This document shows positions 1-7,573 of a DNA stretch of 45,701 nucleotides, piece after piece. A program made the position numbers and the translations under genes. Below the pieces are notes generated by a model, which did no database searches, was not told the origin of the DNA, and worked only from the letters and a program-made list of their open reading frames with translations. Every line of letters starts with the position of its first letter. The stretch's first letter is position 1. Source of the stretch: Pseudobdellovibrionaceae bacterium (GTDB lineage Bacteria > Bdellovibrionota > Bdellovibrionia > Bdellovibrionales > Bdellovibrionaceae); NCBI GenBank assembly GCA_016785955.1, contig JAEUWH010000008.1:1-45701 (forward strand). The letters are read 5' to 3'.

Positions 1-555
1 CTGATTAAACACATACTCTTTAGATCAGCCCGTCGGTTTAATATTAGGGTGTATCAGTATGCCGTAGCAGGCAATCATGTGCATTTGCTGGTAAAGGCTA
101 AATCCCGGCTCGGGATGCAGAACTTCTTTCGGGTGTTTGCTGGACATCTGGCGCAGGAGATCCTGCGTCGGTGTCCTGTGGTCAAGCCACCCTCACGCCC
201 GCTACGGGTGGGCCAGAGATCTTCTTCGTTCGTAGCGGGCGGTGCCTCTACCTCAAGGGGCTGCCGGCCGGCGTGTTTAAAGAATCAGCGGCGGTTTTGG
301 GGGTATTTGGTTTACTCGCGGGTGTTAACCTGGGGGAGGGAGTATCGTCTGGTGAAGCTCTACATTATTCAGAACATGTTAGAGGCTCTGGGGGTGGTGG
401 CGTATGTTCCGCGATCGACTCGCGCTTCTCAAAAACAAACTCGCACCACTCAGGGACGTGCGGGCGGTGCCCTGAGTGGTGGGTGTATTCGCCAGGCTCA
501 GACTGCTAGATCCTCATCGAAGGCTCGTGCGGGTCCTAGTGGAATGCGCGTGTAG
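1..555 (+). CDS. REP-associated (Y1/IS200-like) transposase, 5'-truncated by window edge
   Basis: The reading frame is open from base 1, so the start lies outside the window. The protein carries the Y1 transposase/RAYT signature: a GNHVHLLV segment containing the HUH-type HxH metal-binding motif, then a helix ending in AQEILRR. Further on come RFWGYLVYSR, WGREY and an IQNMLEALG helix, which match the conserved C-terminal half of RAYT proteins. Family members nick single-stranded DNA and are thought to mobilise REP hairpins. The linker between the two conserved blocks is long (about 40 residues), low in conservation, and encoded by DNA containing an inverted repeat (196-241). The tail after VAYVPR is Arg/Ser/Gly-rich and also contains an inverted repeat. 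Whether the gene is intact cannot be judged without its 5' end; the linker may be an in-frame insertion. Confidence 0.7.
   Translation: MIKHILFRSARRFNIRVYQYAVAGNHVHLLVKAKSRLGMQNFFRVFAGHLAQEILRRCPVVKPPSRPLRVGQRSSSFVAGGASTSRGCRPACLKNQRRFWGYLVYSRVLTWGREYRLVKLYIIQNMLEALGVVAYVPRSTRASQKQTRTTQGRAGGALSGGCIRQAQTARSSSKARAGPSGMRV
196..241. repeat. REP-like inverted repeat inside the RAYT frame
   Basis: CGCCCGCTACG (196-206) is the exact reverse complement of CGTAGCGGGCG (231-241), an 11-bp arm with a 24-nt spacer. The right arm runs into GCGGGCGGTGCC (235-246). That 12-mer recurs at 460-471, inside a second hairpin. GC-rich hairpins beside a RAYT gene fit REP elements, the usual RAYT substrate. Confidence 0.6.
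445..480. repeat. second REP-like hairpin at the RAYT 3' end
   Basis: ACCACTCAGGG (445-455) and CCCTGAGTGGT (470-480) are perfect 11-bp inverted arms around a 14-nt loop. The loop and right arm contain GCGGGCGGTGCC (460-471), identical to bases 235-246. The arms differ from the first hairpin, so these are two different stems sharing one 12-bp GC-rich core. Confidence 0.6.
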
Positions 556-1057
556 GCTTGCGCTAAAACCTCGGGGGTGGACGGTACGAAAGAAAACATC
601 GGTGAAAAACTTTGGTTTGGATTTCGAATTTTGCGATTTTGCGATTTTTTTGGTCTGGATTGCGTGTTTTCTTTTATTTGTTTATTTGTTTATAAAACTC
701 GCGATGTTGAACTATCAGTTGCTTGAATGCAGAGGCTTTTTTATGATTTCTGTGTTTGCTATTTTTTTCGAGTTTATTCACTTTTCTCGCGCCTCTGTCT
801 GTCTGTCCGCCTATGTGTATGTAGGTAGGCCTGCTTGTCTGTCTGTGTTGCTTATGGGTTTTGAATTTTAGGATATCTGCATAATCTATATCGATTTAAA
901 CGCAAGATTTGCACGTGATCTATGCACGATCTCGATCAGGCCTGCGGATCTGTGTAATATCAGAGCAAGATCTCTGCAAAGTCGATTGATGCTGTCTTGA
1001 GAGTGGCTCAAAATGATCGTCTTTTGGGCAAATTTGGAGTGTTTTTTTATTTCTAGA
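556..1057. other. non-coding, repeat-rich gap between RAYT and hemA
   Basis: No convincing gene was found; the short open frames here have no recognisable protein features. The stretch is T-rich on the plus strand. It holds short tandem repeats: TTTTGCGA about twice near 629-648, TTTATTTG about two and a half times near 674-692, and TCTG tetranucleotide runs at 794-807 and 836-847. Simple repeats like these can slip in length. Confidence 0.6.
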
Positions 1058-1073
1058 TGACAGTTAAATGACA
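1058..1073 (+). promoter_or_regulatory. candidate hem box (TGACA-N6-TGACA) upstream of hemA
   Basis: TGACA at 1058-1062 and TGACA at 1069-1073 are separated by GTTAAA, so the half-sites start 11 bp apart, about one helical turn. That is the geometry used by OmpR/PhoB-family response regulators. An extended -10-like element TGCTAGATT (1091-1099) lies downstream, so the second half-site sits near the -35 position. This is where an activator would contact RNA polymerase. As recalled, the Leptospira HemR recognition motif has this same form. A cognate OmpR-type regulator is encoded at 5860-6543. Confidence 0.6.
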
Positions 1074-1107
1074 ATTAGGTTGGTTTTTTTTGCTAGATTT
1101 ATCAAAC

Positions 1108-1998
1108 ATGGAACTACATCTGATTCATATTCCTAAAGCGGGCACAGCAAATATGTCACTTACCACCCATATTGGGGGAGTGGCTTTTGAAACGTGTTTG
1201 CGCAAAATAATATTTTTTAATTCGCCGGTGGATAAAGAAAATAGTGATTTTAAAAAATTAAAACACGCGGTTGATTTGGTTGAGACATTTCATTTTGAGC
1301 AAGCCTATCGATTTACGTTAGAAGTTATATGTGGCCTTCACTCGTTGATTAAAGGGGAGACCGAGATTTTTGGCCAATTCAAAGAGTTTGTTGTGAGAAA
1401 TAAAAGTCAAATTGAAGCGCAGGGGTTAATGTCTATTTTTCAGCAAATATTGACGGATTGTAAGGCCTTGAGAAATTCTCGGATTCAGAATTGGGGGCAT
1501 AACACCTATGGATCAGTCACTCGTAAATTGCTTAGGGTAAATGACGGTGTGGTGCTTGTAGGATCTGGGCAGTTGGCGCAGGAGATCGCGCCTTGGTTAA
1601 AGCATGTGTCGAATAAAAAAGTGATTTTGCGTCGACCTCGTGATTTGGAGCCTTCATTCTCGCAGTTTCAAGTTGAGATGGTACATGATCTGACTTTTGC
1701 ATTGGATGCCACGGTTTTAGTAGTCGCCGCCAATATTACGAACGTTGAGTTGGAGAAGCATCTGCGATGTTGGCCTAATATACGTATGGTCATCGATTGG
1801 CGTGGTGATGAACGGTGGATTCAGAAGAAATGCGAAGATGTTTTTCATCTTCATGATTTAAAACGTAATGACGAAAAATCAAAAATAGAGCAAGATCAGC
1901 GCGTTCGAGACGTCAGTGCAGATATTCAAATCAAGGCTCTGGAGTTTATTAAAAAAGCGAAACATAATCCTTGGGGATGGGAAGATTTCTGTGCCTAG
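1108..1998 (+). CDS. hemA: glutamyl-tRNA reductase, short form
   Basis: Predicted to reduce glutamyl-tRNA(Glu) to glutamate-1-semialdehyde, the first step of C5-pathway tetrapyrrole synthesis. Visible motifs are a FETCLRKI segment matching the STCNR catalytic-cysteine region (Cys about residue 30), the conserved block GLHSLIKGETEIFGQFK, and a nucleotide-binding VLVGSGQLAQE loop. The ATG at 1108 is preferred over an in-frame TTG at 1090, though neither has a strong ribosome-binding site. The protein is about 296 residues against roughly 420 for the family. It lacks the C-terminal dimerisation domain, and the usual N-terminal INHKTA-type motif is not recognisable. hemA stands alone about 240 bp upstream of hemC, with a TGACA-N6-TGACA repeat in its promoter. 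The downstream hemL partner supports the assignment. Confidence 0.85.
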   Translation: MELHLIHIPKAGTANMSLTTHIGGVAFETCLRKIIFFNSPVDKENSDFKKLKHAVDLVETFHFEQAYRFTLEVICGLHSLIKGETEIFGQFKEFVVRNKSQIEAQGLMSIFQQILTDCKALRNSRIQNWGHNTYGSVTRKLLRVNDGVVLVGSGQLAQEIAPWLKHVSNKKVILRRPRDLEPSFSQFQVEMVHDLTFALDATVLVVAANITNVELEKHLRCWPNIRMVIDWRGDERWIQKKCEDVFHLHDLKRNDEKSKIEQDQRVRDVSADIQIKALEFIKKAKHNPWGWEDFCA

Positions 1999-2038
1999 TT
2001 TTAAATTTCTAATGAAATCGGTCTGAATGATTTGGTAA

Positions 2039-2213
2039 TGACAGGCTACGGGTTGAGTGAGTGGTCGCAGTGACGGTCATGACTGACATAACAGCCTGAA
2101 TGGGTTGATGATGACAGTTTAGACTTATTTGTAAGTTTATAGGTTTATTAGACGTGTTAGACTTATTGGCGTGTTAGACGGCTTAGACAGCTTAGGTTTA
2201 ATAAAAACTTATT
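2039..2213. promoter_or_regulatory. hemA-hemC intergenic region with clustered TGAC half-sites and TTAGAC repeats
   Basis: TGACA occurs at 2039-2043, 2084-2088 and 2112-2116, with TGACG at 2071 and TGACT at 2080. None forms the exact TGACA-N6-TGACA pair seen upstream of hemA. From about 2120 to 2195 the motif TTAGAC recurs several times, including two copies of GTGTTAGAC. This probably contains a promoter for the hemC-hemH operon, but no clear -35/-10 pair was chosen. Confidence 0.35.
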
Positions 2214-2242
2214 AAGCCGTGCAAAAAGATCAGGGGAAGTTC

Positions 2243-3751
2243 ATGAAATCAACGATACGAATTTCATCGCGAAAAAGTGATTTGGCCCGATTGCAATCGT
2301 ATCTTGTGGGTGAGGCGATTCAAAAACATGTCAAGGGTGTGAAAATAGAGTATCAGTTTCGCGAATCGTTGGGGGATCGAAATCTTGAAAATCCGTTGTG
2401 GAAAATGCCAGAAAAAGGTGTTTTCACGCAGGATTTCAAAGAGGATCTGGTGACCGGAAAGACAGACTTAGTGGTTCATTCTTGGAAGGATTTGCCGATC
2501 GAGGAATCTGGTGTTACATGCGTTGTGGCGTCTCTGCCGCGGGCCGATGAGCGCGATTTGTTTTTATTCAAGAAACAGAGCCGGCCCAGCAAAGGGCAGT
2601 CATTAGCGCTCAAAGTGTTTTCATCGTCCCCTCGGCGTGCGTTCAATTTGGTGCCTTTTTTTCAATGGAGTCTGCCATTTGAAACGACGAGTGTTGAGTT
2701 TTTGCCGGTGCGTGGAAACATTCAAACACGAATCCAAAAGGCAATGGCGACGGATGATGTCCATGGCATTATCATCGCCAAAGCGGCGCTGGATCGTTTG
2801 TTGACGGCTCGTTCAAGCGAGTTTGTGGACACACAAAAATTTTTAAAGAAGGCCTTGGCGCAATTTGAAATTCAGATCATACCCCTTAGTCAAAGTCCTA
2901 CATCGGCGGCTCAAGGCGCATTGGCCATTGAAATTGCCAGTAAAAACAGACGTATAAAAAATATCCTTAAGGCAATAAATGCGACCGAGGATTTTCGGCT
3001 GGTGACCGAAGAGCGTCAGCATTTCAAAAGCTGGGGTGGTGGGTGTCATCAAAAAATGGGTGTGACATTGAAAATGCAATCTGAGCATGTCATGCGGTTT
3101 GAGCGCGGCTTGGATCAAGGTGATAATTTTGTATGGAATCAGGATATTTTACGTGGTCCATTTAAACAATTGCAGAGACCGATCGCGATTGATTCCGTTG
3201 TCGAGACGCACGCTCATTTAGAAAAGCAGATTTTAAATCTGAAACCGTACCGTGCAAAAAAAAACGAAGCTCTGATTATCACCAAGGGTAACCTTTTGCA
3301 TAAAAACAGTGGTCAGCCGACGTGTCTTTGGACGAGCGGTATCGAGACATGGAAGCAGCTGGCGGCGATGGGTTTTTGGGTGACCGGAAGTTATGATTCC
3401 TTGGGCGAGACTCAAAGGCCCGAAATCGATGCTTTGTATGCTCGGAATCTGAAATGGAAAAAACTGACGCATCAGCAGGGGCGAGTCAAGCGCTGGGCTG
3501 CCCTGCAGAAGCTTTACAAAATTCAATATCGAGGATGGGACCAGGTTTATAAATTTAAAAACAAAAAATATTTCTTTTGGAGCCATGGTGAATTGTTTCT
3601 TTCCTGTTGGAAACGGTTTCCCTGGTTGAAGACGAAAACGCATATCTGCGGTTTAGGTAACACGTTAGACATTGTTTCTAAGTATGTGGAACCTAAAAAT
3701 TTAATCACCGTCTATAATTACAAAGATTGGAAAAAAAAATGGACGCAATAA
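2243..3751 (+). CDS. hemC: porphobilinogen deaminase with C-terminal HemD-like extension
   Basis: Residues 1-310 are hydroxymethylbilane synthase, which joins four porphobilinogens. Seen are VVHSWKDLP with the catalytic Asp (about residue 83), [15 protein letters not shown], and GGGCHQKMG with the dipyrromethane-anchoring Cys (about 268). The protein runs to 502 residues against about 310 for the family. The extra 165-190 residues include a WTSGIETW segment, [11 protein letters not shown], and [18 protein letters not shown], which resembles the GpxTaeal signature of uroporphyrinogen-III synthase. No separate hemD is present in the cluster, so a HemC-HemD fusion is inferred. The ATG at 2243 follows AGGGGAAG; a GTG at 2219 in frame is less likely. 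The 3' end overlaps hemL by 13 nt, so the two are translationally coupled. Confidence 0.88.
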   Translation: MKSTIRISSRKSDLARLQSYLVGEAIQKHVKGVKIEYQFRESLGDRNLENPLWKMPEKGVFTQDFKEDLVTGKTDLVVHSWKDLPIEESGVTCVVASLPRADERDLFLFKKQSRPSKGQSLALKVFSSSPRRAFNLVPFFQWSLPFETTSVEFLPVRGNIQTRIQKAMATDDVHGIIIAKAALDRLLTARSSEFVDTQKFLKKALAQFEIQIIPLSQSPTSAAQGALAIEIASKNRRIKNILKAINATEDFRLVTEERQHFKSWGGGCHQKMGVTLKMQSEHVMRFERGLDQGDNFVWNQDILRGPFKQLQRPIAIDSVVETHAHLEKQILNLKPYRAKKNEALIITKGNLLHKNSGQPTCLWTSGIETWKQLAAMGFWVTGSYDSLGETQRPEIDALYARNLKWKKLTHQQGRVKRWAALQKLYKIQYRGWDQVYKFKNKKYFFWSHGELFLSCWKRFPWLKTKTHICGLGNTLDIVSKYVEPKNLITVYNYKDWKKKWTQ

Positions 3752-5031
3752 AATCATCAGCAAAATCATCAGTCGAACTCTTTGAGCGTGCTAAAAAAGT
3801 AGCCCCGGGAGGAGTGCATTCCCCCGTGCGATCGTTTAAAGGTCTTGGTCGCTCACCGGTGTTTTTTTTACGATCCGAAGGTCCCTATTTATGGAGCGTT
3901 GAAGGCGATCGGTATATTGATTTTTGTCAAAGTTTTGGCCCGCTTATTTTAGGGCATCGAGATCCCGAGGTGACAGAGAGAGTCAGGTCTCAGATTGATT
4001 TGGCGTGGACGTTTGGCGCGTGCGAGCCTTATTCTTTAGAGTTGGCCGAGTGGATTACCTCACGCATACCGAGCGTAGAAAAATTACGATTTGTTTCCAG
4101 TGGCACCGAGGCCGTAATGTCGGCGCTGCGATTGGCGCGCGCGTACACGCAGCGAAATAAAATTTTAAAATTCGAAGGGTGTTATCATGGGCATGTGGAT
4201 GGCTTGCTCGTCAAGGCCGGCAGTGGTTTAGCCGGCGAGTCTGCGGCCTCTAGTGCCGGGATCAGCGAGGGGATGGCGCGGGAAACTTTGGTGGTGGATC
4301 TGAATAGTGAAGCGCAGCTGGAAGCGGTATTTAAAACGCATCGGGCGGAAATCGCCGTGGTGGTGATTGAACCATTGCCGGCCAATTATGGTCTTTTAGT
4401 GCAGCGGAAAGAGTTTGTTTTAAAAATTCAGGAGCTAGCCAAACGTCACGGTGCTTTGTTTATGGTGGACGAGGTTATTAGTGGTTTTCGCGTGGGCATT
4501 CAGGGGATGATTCAGGATTTAGGATTAAATCCTGATCTTGTTTGTTATGGAAAAATCTTAGGTGGTGGTTTTCCGGTGGGATGCTATGGTGGGCGCAAAG
4601 AAATTATGGATTTTGTGGCGCCGTTGGGTCCGGTTTATCAAGCGGGAACATTGTCGGCCAATCCAGTCGGTATGGTGGCGGGCCTTGCGACTCTGCAAAA
4701 GATGGAGAGCACACAGGGGTGGGCGGTGCTGAACGCGCGATCGTCCGAATTTTGTGGTCGTCTGAAGGCGTTGTTGAATCAACACTCTGATTTAGATGTC
4801 ACCACATACGCCTCGCTGTTTTGGATTCATACCAAAGCCAGTGAGCCTATTCGGAGTTTGAATCTGATCCCCAAAGGTCAAGGCGAAATATTTAAGTCGA
4901 TGTTTTTAAAACTTTTGGATAAAGGCGTGTATTTGGCGCCGAACGCTTACGAGGTGGGGTTTTTATCTTTGGCCCACACCGATGCAGTGCTAGAGGAAAC
5001 ACTCGGTAAAATCAAAGGTGTGTTGATTTAA
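3739..5031 (+). CDS. hemL: glutamate-1-semialdehyde 2,1-aminomutase
   Basis: PLP enzyme that converts glutamate-1-semialdehyde, the HemA product, to 5-aminolevulinate. The 430-residue length matches the family. Visible are the N-terminal [24 protein letters not shown], the YHGHVDG loop, the [10 protein letters not shown] block that holds the PLP-ring Asp, and [13 protein letters not shown] with the Schiff-base lysine at residue 272. The ATG at 3739 lies inside the end of hemC, a 13-nt overlap. The following kinase gene starts one base after the hemL stop. Having both HemA and HemL shows use of the C5 route rather than ALA synthase. Confidence 0.96.
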   Translation: MDAIKSSAKSSVELFERAKKVAPGGVHSPVRSFKGLGRSPVFFLRSEGPYLWSVEGDRYIDFCQSFGPLILGHRDPEVTERVRSQIDLAWTFGACEPYSLELAEWITSRIPSVEKLRFVSSGTEAVMSALRLARAYTQRNKILKFEGCYHGHVDGLLVKAGSGLAGESAASSAGISEGMARETLVVDLNSEAQLEAVFKTHRAEIAVVVIEPLPANYGLLVQRKEFVLKIQELAKRHGALFMVDEVISGFRVGIQGMIQDLGLNPDLVCYGKILGGGFPVGCYGGRKEIMDFVAPLGPVYQAGTLSANPVGMVAGLATLQKMESTQGWAVLNARSSEFCGRLKALLNQHSDLDVTTYASLFWIHTKASEPIRSLNLIPKGQGEIFKSMFLKLLDKGVYLAPNAYEVGFLSLAHTDAVLEETLGKIKGVLI

Positions 5032-5032
5032 G

Positions 5033-5863
5033 ATGAAGTGGAAAACGGTTTTTATTCTGGTCTGGGTTTTGTTCACGACGTCGATGATCGGCTGGTGGTG
5101 GTTCTATGGTTTGGATCAGTTGGCCACGCCGTTGGGGCCTGACGAGTATCAACGTCATCGCCGTATGTTGTTCTGGGAAGGATCGTTTTTTTTACTGGCC
5201 CAGGTAACCGGTGGGTTTTTGATGTATTATTTTATGAAGCGCGAGGATGTGAAAAACAAGTCGATCCGTAATTTTTTTGCAGGATTTTCTCATGAGCTCA
5301 AGACTTCAATTTCCCGGTTGCGCTTGCAAGGGGACGTTTTAGCGGAAGACGAGCGATTTAAGAATAACAAGCAAATTGCCCGCTTAGTGAAAAACATTAA
5401 TCAATTGGATTTGCAGTTGGAAAATTCTTTGTGGATGTCGCAGTTGGAAAGCATACAAACCATCAAAGAGAATTTTCTTATTTCCAAAATTATCACCGGC
5501 ATTAAGAACGAGTTCCAAGAAATGACGATTGAACTGAATAAAGATGTTAGCATTGAGACAGATTTTCGGGCATTGCACTTTGTGTTTCGCAACTTGGTTC
5601 AAAATGCGTTGATTCACGGTGGGTCCAGTCGTATCAAAATTCAAATTCAGAGTGCAGGATCGCAGACATTGATAACCGTGGTGGACGATGGTGTGGGCGC
5701 GGTTGAAAAGCTAAAGATTGATGACGTGATACACTTTCGGTTTAACGAAAAAAAGACCTCGGGAATTGGGCTGTATCTGTGTTCTGAAATCATCAAAAAA
5801 CTAAACGGGCGACTCGAATTTTTCAGTCCTGCTCAAGGGTTTGGAGTGAAAATCTACCTATGA
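5033..5863 (+). CDS. membrane sensor histidine kinase embedded in the heme operon (HemK/R-type sensor candidate)
   Basis: A 276-residue sensor kinase. Two membrane segments (about residues 5-25 and 46-67) enclose a periplasmic loop of only about 20 residues, too small for a typical sensing domain. The DHp helix carries FFAGFSHELKTS with phospho-accepting His 87; the proline usual two positions after the Lys/Arg (HELRTP) is Ser-Ile here. The ATPase domain has an N box (FRNLVQNALIHGG), DDGVGA and a G box (TSGIGLYLC). The gene starts one base after hemL and overlaps the regulator by the ATGA tetranucleotide. The fixed position inside the heme operon suggests it senses heme, redox or pathway state, perhaps within the membrane. 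In Leptospira a kinase/regulator pair occupies an equivalent position in the heme cluster (recalled). Confidence 0.88.
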   Translation: MKWKTVFILVWVLFTTSMIGWWWFYGLDQLATPLGPDEYQRHRRMLFWEGSFFLLAQVTGGFLMYYFMKREDVKNKSIRNFFAGFSHELKTSISRLRLQGDVLAEDERFKNNKQIARLVKNINQLDLQLENSLWMSQLESIQTIKENFLISKIITGIKNEFQEMTIELNKDVSIETDFRALHFVFRNLVQNALIHGGSSRIKIQIQSAGSQTLITVVDDGVGAVEKLKIDDVIHFRFNEKKTSGIGLYLCSEIIKKLNGRLEFFSPAQGFGVKIYL

Positions 5864-6543
5864 AAAAGATTTTGATTGTCGAAGATGACCTGACCTTGGG
5901 TGAAACTTTGAAAGAACGTTTAGAGGTTGATTTTGAAGTCAGCTGGGCGGCGACGCAGCATCAGGCGATTAAAAGAATCAAAGAATCTGATTTTGATTTG
6001 ATTATCCTGGATATTGGTTTGCCCGATGGGGATGGTTTTCAGGTAGCGAAAACGGTCAATAAATCCAAAAGTCATATTTTGTTTTTAACGGCGCAAAGTG
6101 ATGCCGAAAGCCGCTTGCAGGGGTACGAGTTAGGGGCGGAAGAGTTCATACCGAAACCTTTTCATCTTAAGGAATTAATGATTCGCATTCGTCATGTTTT
6201 AACGGATCACTCAGTAAAGCCTTACCGATTGAACGTGGATGGGATCGATGTGGATTTTAACCAAATGTCGGTGCGCAAGCGGGACGGGACTTTGGAGTAT
6301 CCGGCACAGTCTGATTTGAAAATTGTCGAGTTCCTGATAAAAAAATCTCCGCAGCCAGTGACACGCGACGAGTTGATGGACTTCGTGTGGGGGCAAGATA
6401 AAAACGTCAATATTCGCAGTATCGATAATGCGATTGTGAGAATTAAGAAATTTTTAGATTTAAACAACGATGATGTCATTAGAAATGTACGAGGTATTGG
6501 TTATCAATGGACCTCCACAGATAGGATTAAAAATGAATATTAA
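5860..6543 (+). CDS. OmpR/PhoB-family response regulator of the heme operon
   Basis: The receiver domain (about 1-118) shows EDD (8-10), phospho-acceptor Asp 51 in LDIGLPDGDG, Thr 77 and Lys 99 in FIPKPF. The C-terminal winged-helix domain (about 128-222) has the OmpR-type ending RSIDNAIVRIKKFL and VIRNVRGIGYQW. It is the partner of the kinase immediately upstream (4-nt ATGA overlap). It ends 11 nt inside hemE, which suggests translational coupling to that gene. PhoB-type regulators bind direct repeats about 11 bp apart, which matches the TGACA repeat at 1058-1073. It is therefore the natural candidate to control hemA and possibly its own operon. Confidence 0.92.
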   Translation: MKKILIVEDDLTLGETLKERLEVDFEVSWAATQHQAIKRIKESDFDLIILDIGLPDGDGFQVAKTVNKSKSHILFLTAQSDAESRLQGYELGAEEFIPKPFHLKELMIRIRHVLTDHSVKPYRLNVDGIDVDFNQMSVRKRDGTLEYPAQSDLKIVEFLIKKSPQPVTRDELMDFVWGQDKNVNIRSIDNAIVRIKKFLDLNNDDVIRNVRGIGYQWTSTDRIKNEY

Positions 6544-7573
6544 TTTTTCGAACGCAATCAATGGAATTGCGCAGCCGGTGCCTCCGATATGGTTTATGCG
6601 ACAAGCGGGGCGGTACCATTCTCATTATCAGAATTTGCGTAAGAAAAACTCGTTTATGGATCTGTGTCGATTGCCAGACTTGGCGGCCGAAGTGGCCATG
6701 GGTCCCATCACGGATTTTGATTTCGACGTAGCCATTATGTTTTCAGATTTATTGTTTCCGCTGCAAGCGTTGGGGTTTGGTTTACAGTACAGCGATGATG
6801 GCCCTAAGTTAGATATTCATTTAACTCCCGAGGTGTTGTCGCGCATGACGCCCTTTGAGGACGCGTGGCCACAGTTGTTGTTTCAAAAACGAGTATTAGA
6901 ACTCACTCGTCGTAAGCTTCCTGAGCATAAATCATTGATTGGATTTGTTGGCGGGCCGTGGACCCTTTTCGTGTATGCGGTCGAAGGATCACACAAGGGA
7001 AGTTTGACGGCGTCTAAGAAATATCTTCCGATATACAATGATTTCTGTAAAGCATTGATCCCACTTTTGAAGAAAAACATAGACCTTCAGCTAGAGGGCG
7101 GTGCGGAAGTGGTTATGATTTTTGATACGGCGGCGGGCGAGATTGATCCGTTGTTGTATTCACAAGTGGTGTTGCCGCAATTATTGGATTTGGCTCATAC
7201 TTATCCCAAGAAGCTAGGGTATTACTCGAAGGGGACGATGGGCGGGTATTTTCCCAAAGATTTCTTTACGGCACCGTGGGCGGGATTAGGTTTTGATCAC
7301 CGCTGGAATTTGCCGTCGTTGTTAAAAAATTTAAATGCTTACAAACATCCATTTTTTGTTCAGGGTAATTTTGATCAGGCGTTGTTGCATCAAGATCCGC
7401 ACGAATTTGAAAAAACCTTAAAGTTTTACATGCAGTCATTCAAAGACATGCCGCCCGAAGAACGCGCGCGGTGGGTGTGTGGCTTAGGCCATGGCGTTTT
7501 ACCGCACACGCCTGAAAAAAATGTGCATACATTTATTGAAATGATCCGCAAGGAGTTTGCAAGTGGTGGCTAG
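6533..7573 (+). CDS. hemE: uroporphyrinogen III decarboxylase
   Basis: Decarboxylates the four acetate side chains of uroporphyrinogen III to give coproporphyrinogen III in the cytoplasm. Diagnostic motifs are PPIWFMRQAGRY near the N-terminus, MFSDLLFPLQALG, GFVGGPWTLFVYAVEG and the C-terminal GLGHGVLPHTP. The length of 346 residues is typical. The frame is open to 6470, but the ATG at 6533 is chosen: it is preceded by AGGA, starts just before the conserved region and overlaps the response-regulator stop by 11 nt. The 3' end overlaps hemN. Confidence 0.95.
   Translation: MNINFSNAINGIAQPVPPIWFMRQAGRYHSHYQNLRKKNSFMDLCRLPDLAAEVAMGPITDFDFDVAIMFSDLLFPLQALGFGLQYSDDGPKLDIHLTPEVLSRMTPFEDAWPQLLFQKRVLELTRRKLPEHKSLIGFVGGPWTLFVYAVEGSHKGSLTASKKYLPIYNDFCKALIPLLKKNIDLQLEGGAEVVMIFDTAAGEIDPLLYSQVVLPQLLDLAHTYPKKLGYYSKGTMGGYFPKDFFTAPWAGLGFDHRWNLPSLLKNLNAYKHPFFVQGNFDQALLHQDPHEFEKTLKFYMQSFKDMPPEERARWVCGLGHGVLPHTPEKNVHTFIEMIRKEFASGG

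Noticed and set aside
171-871. Open frames at 171-509 and 476-871 (plus strand)
   Set aside because: They overlap the RAYT gene or lie in T-rich, repeat-rich DNA, and show no protein family features or ribosome-binding site.
886-1074. Short minus-strand open frame between RAYT and hemA
   Set aside because: No recognisable motif, no good start signal, and it overlaps the hemA promoter region.
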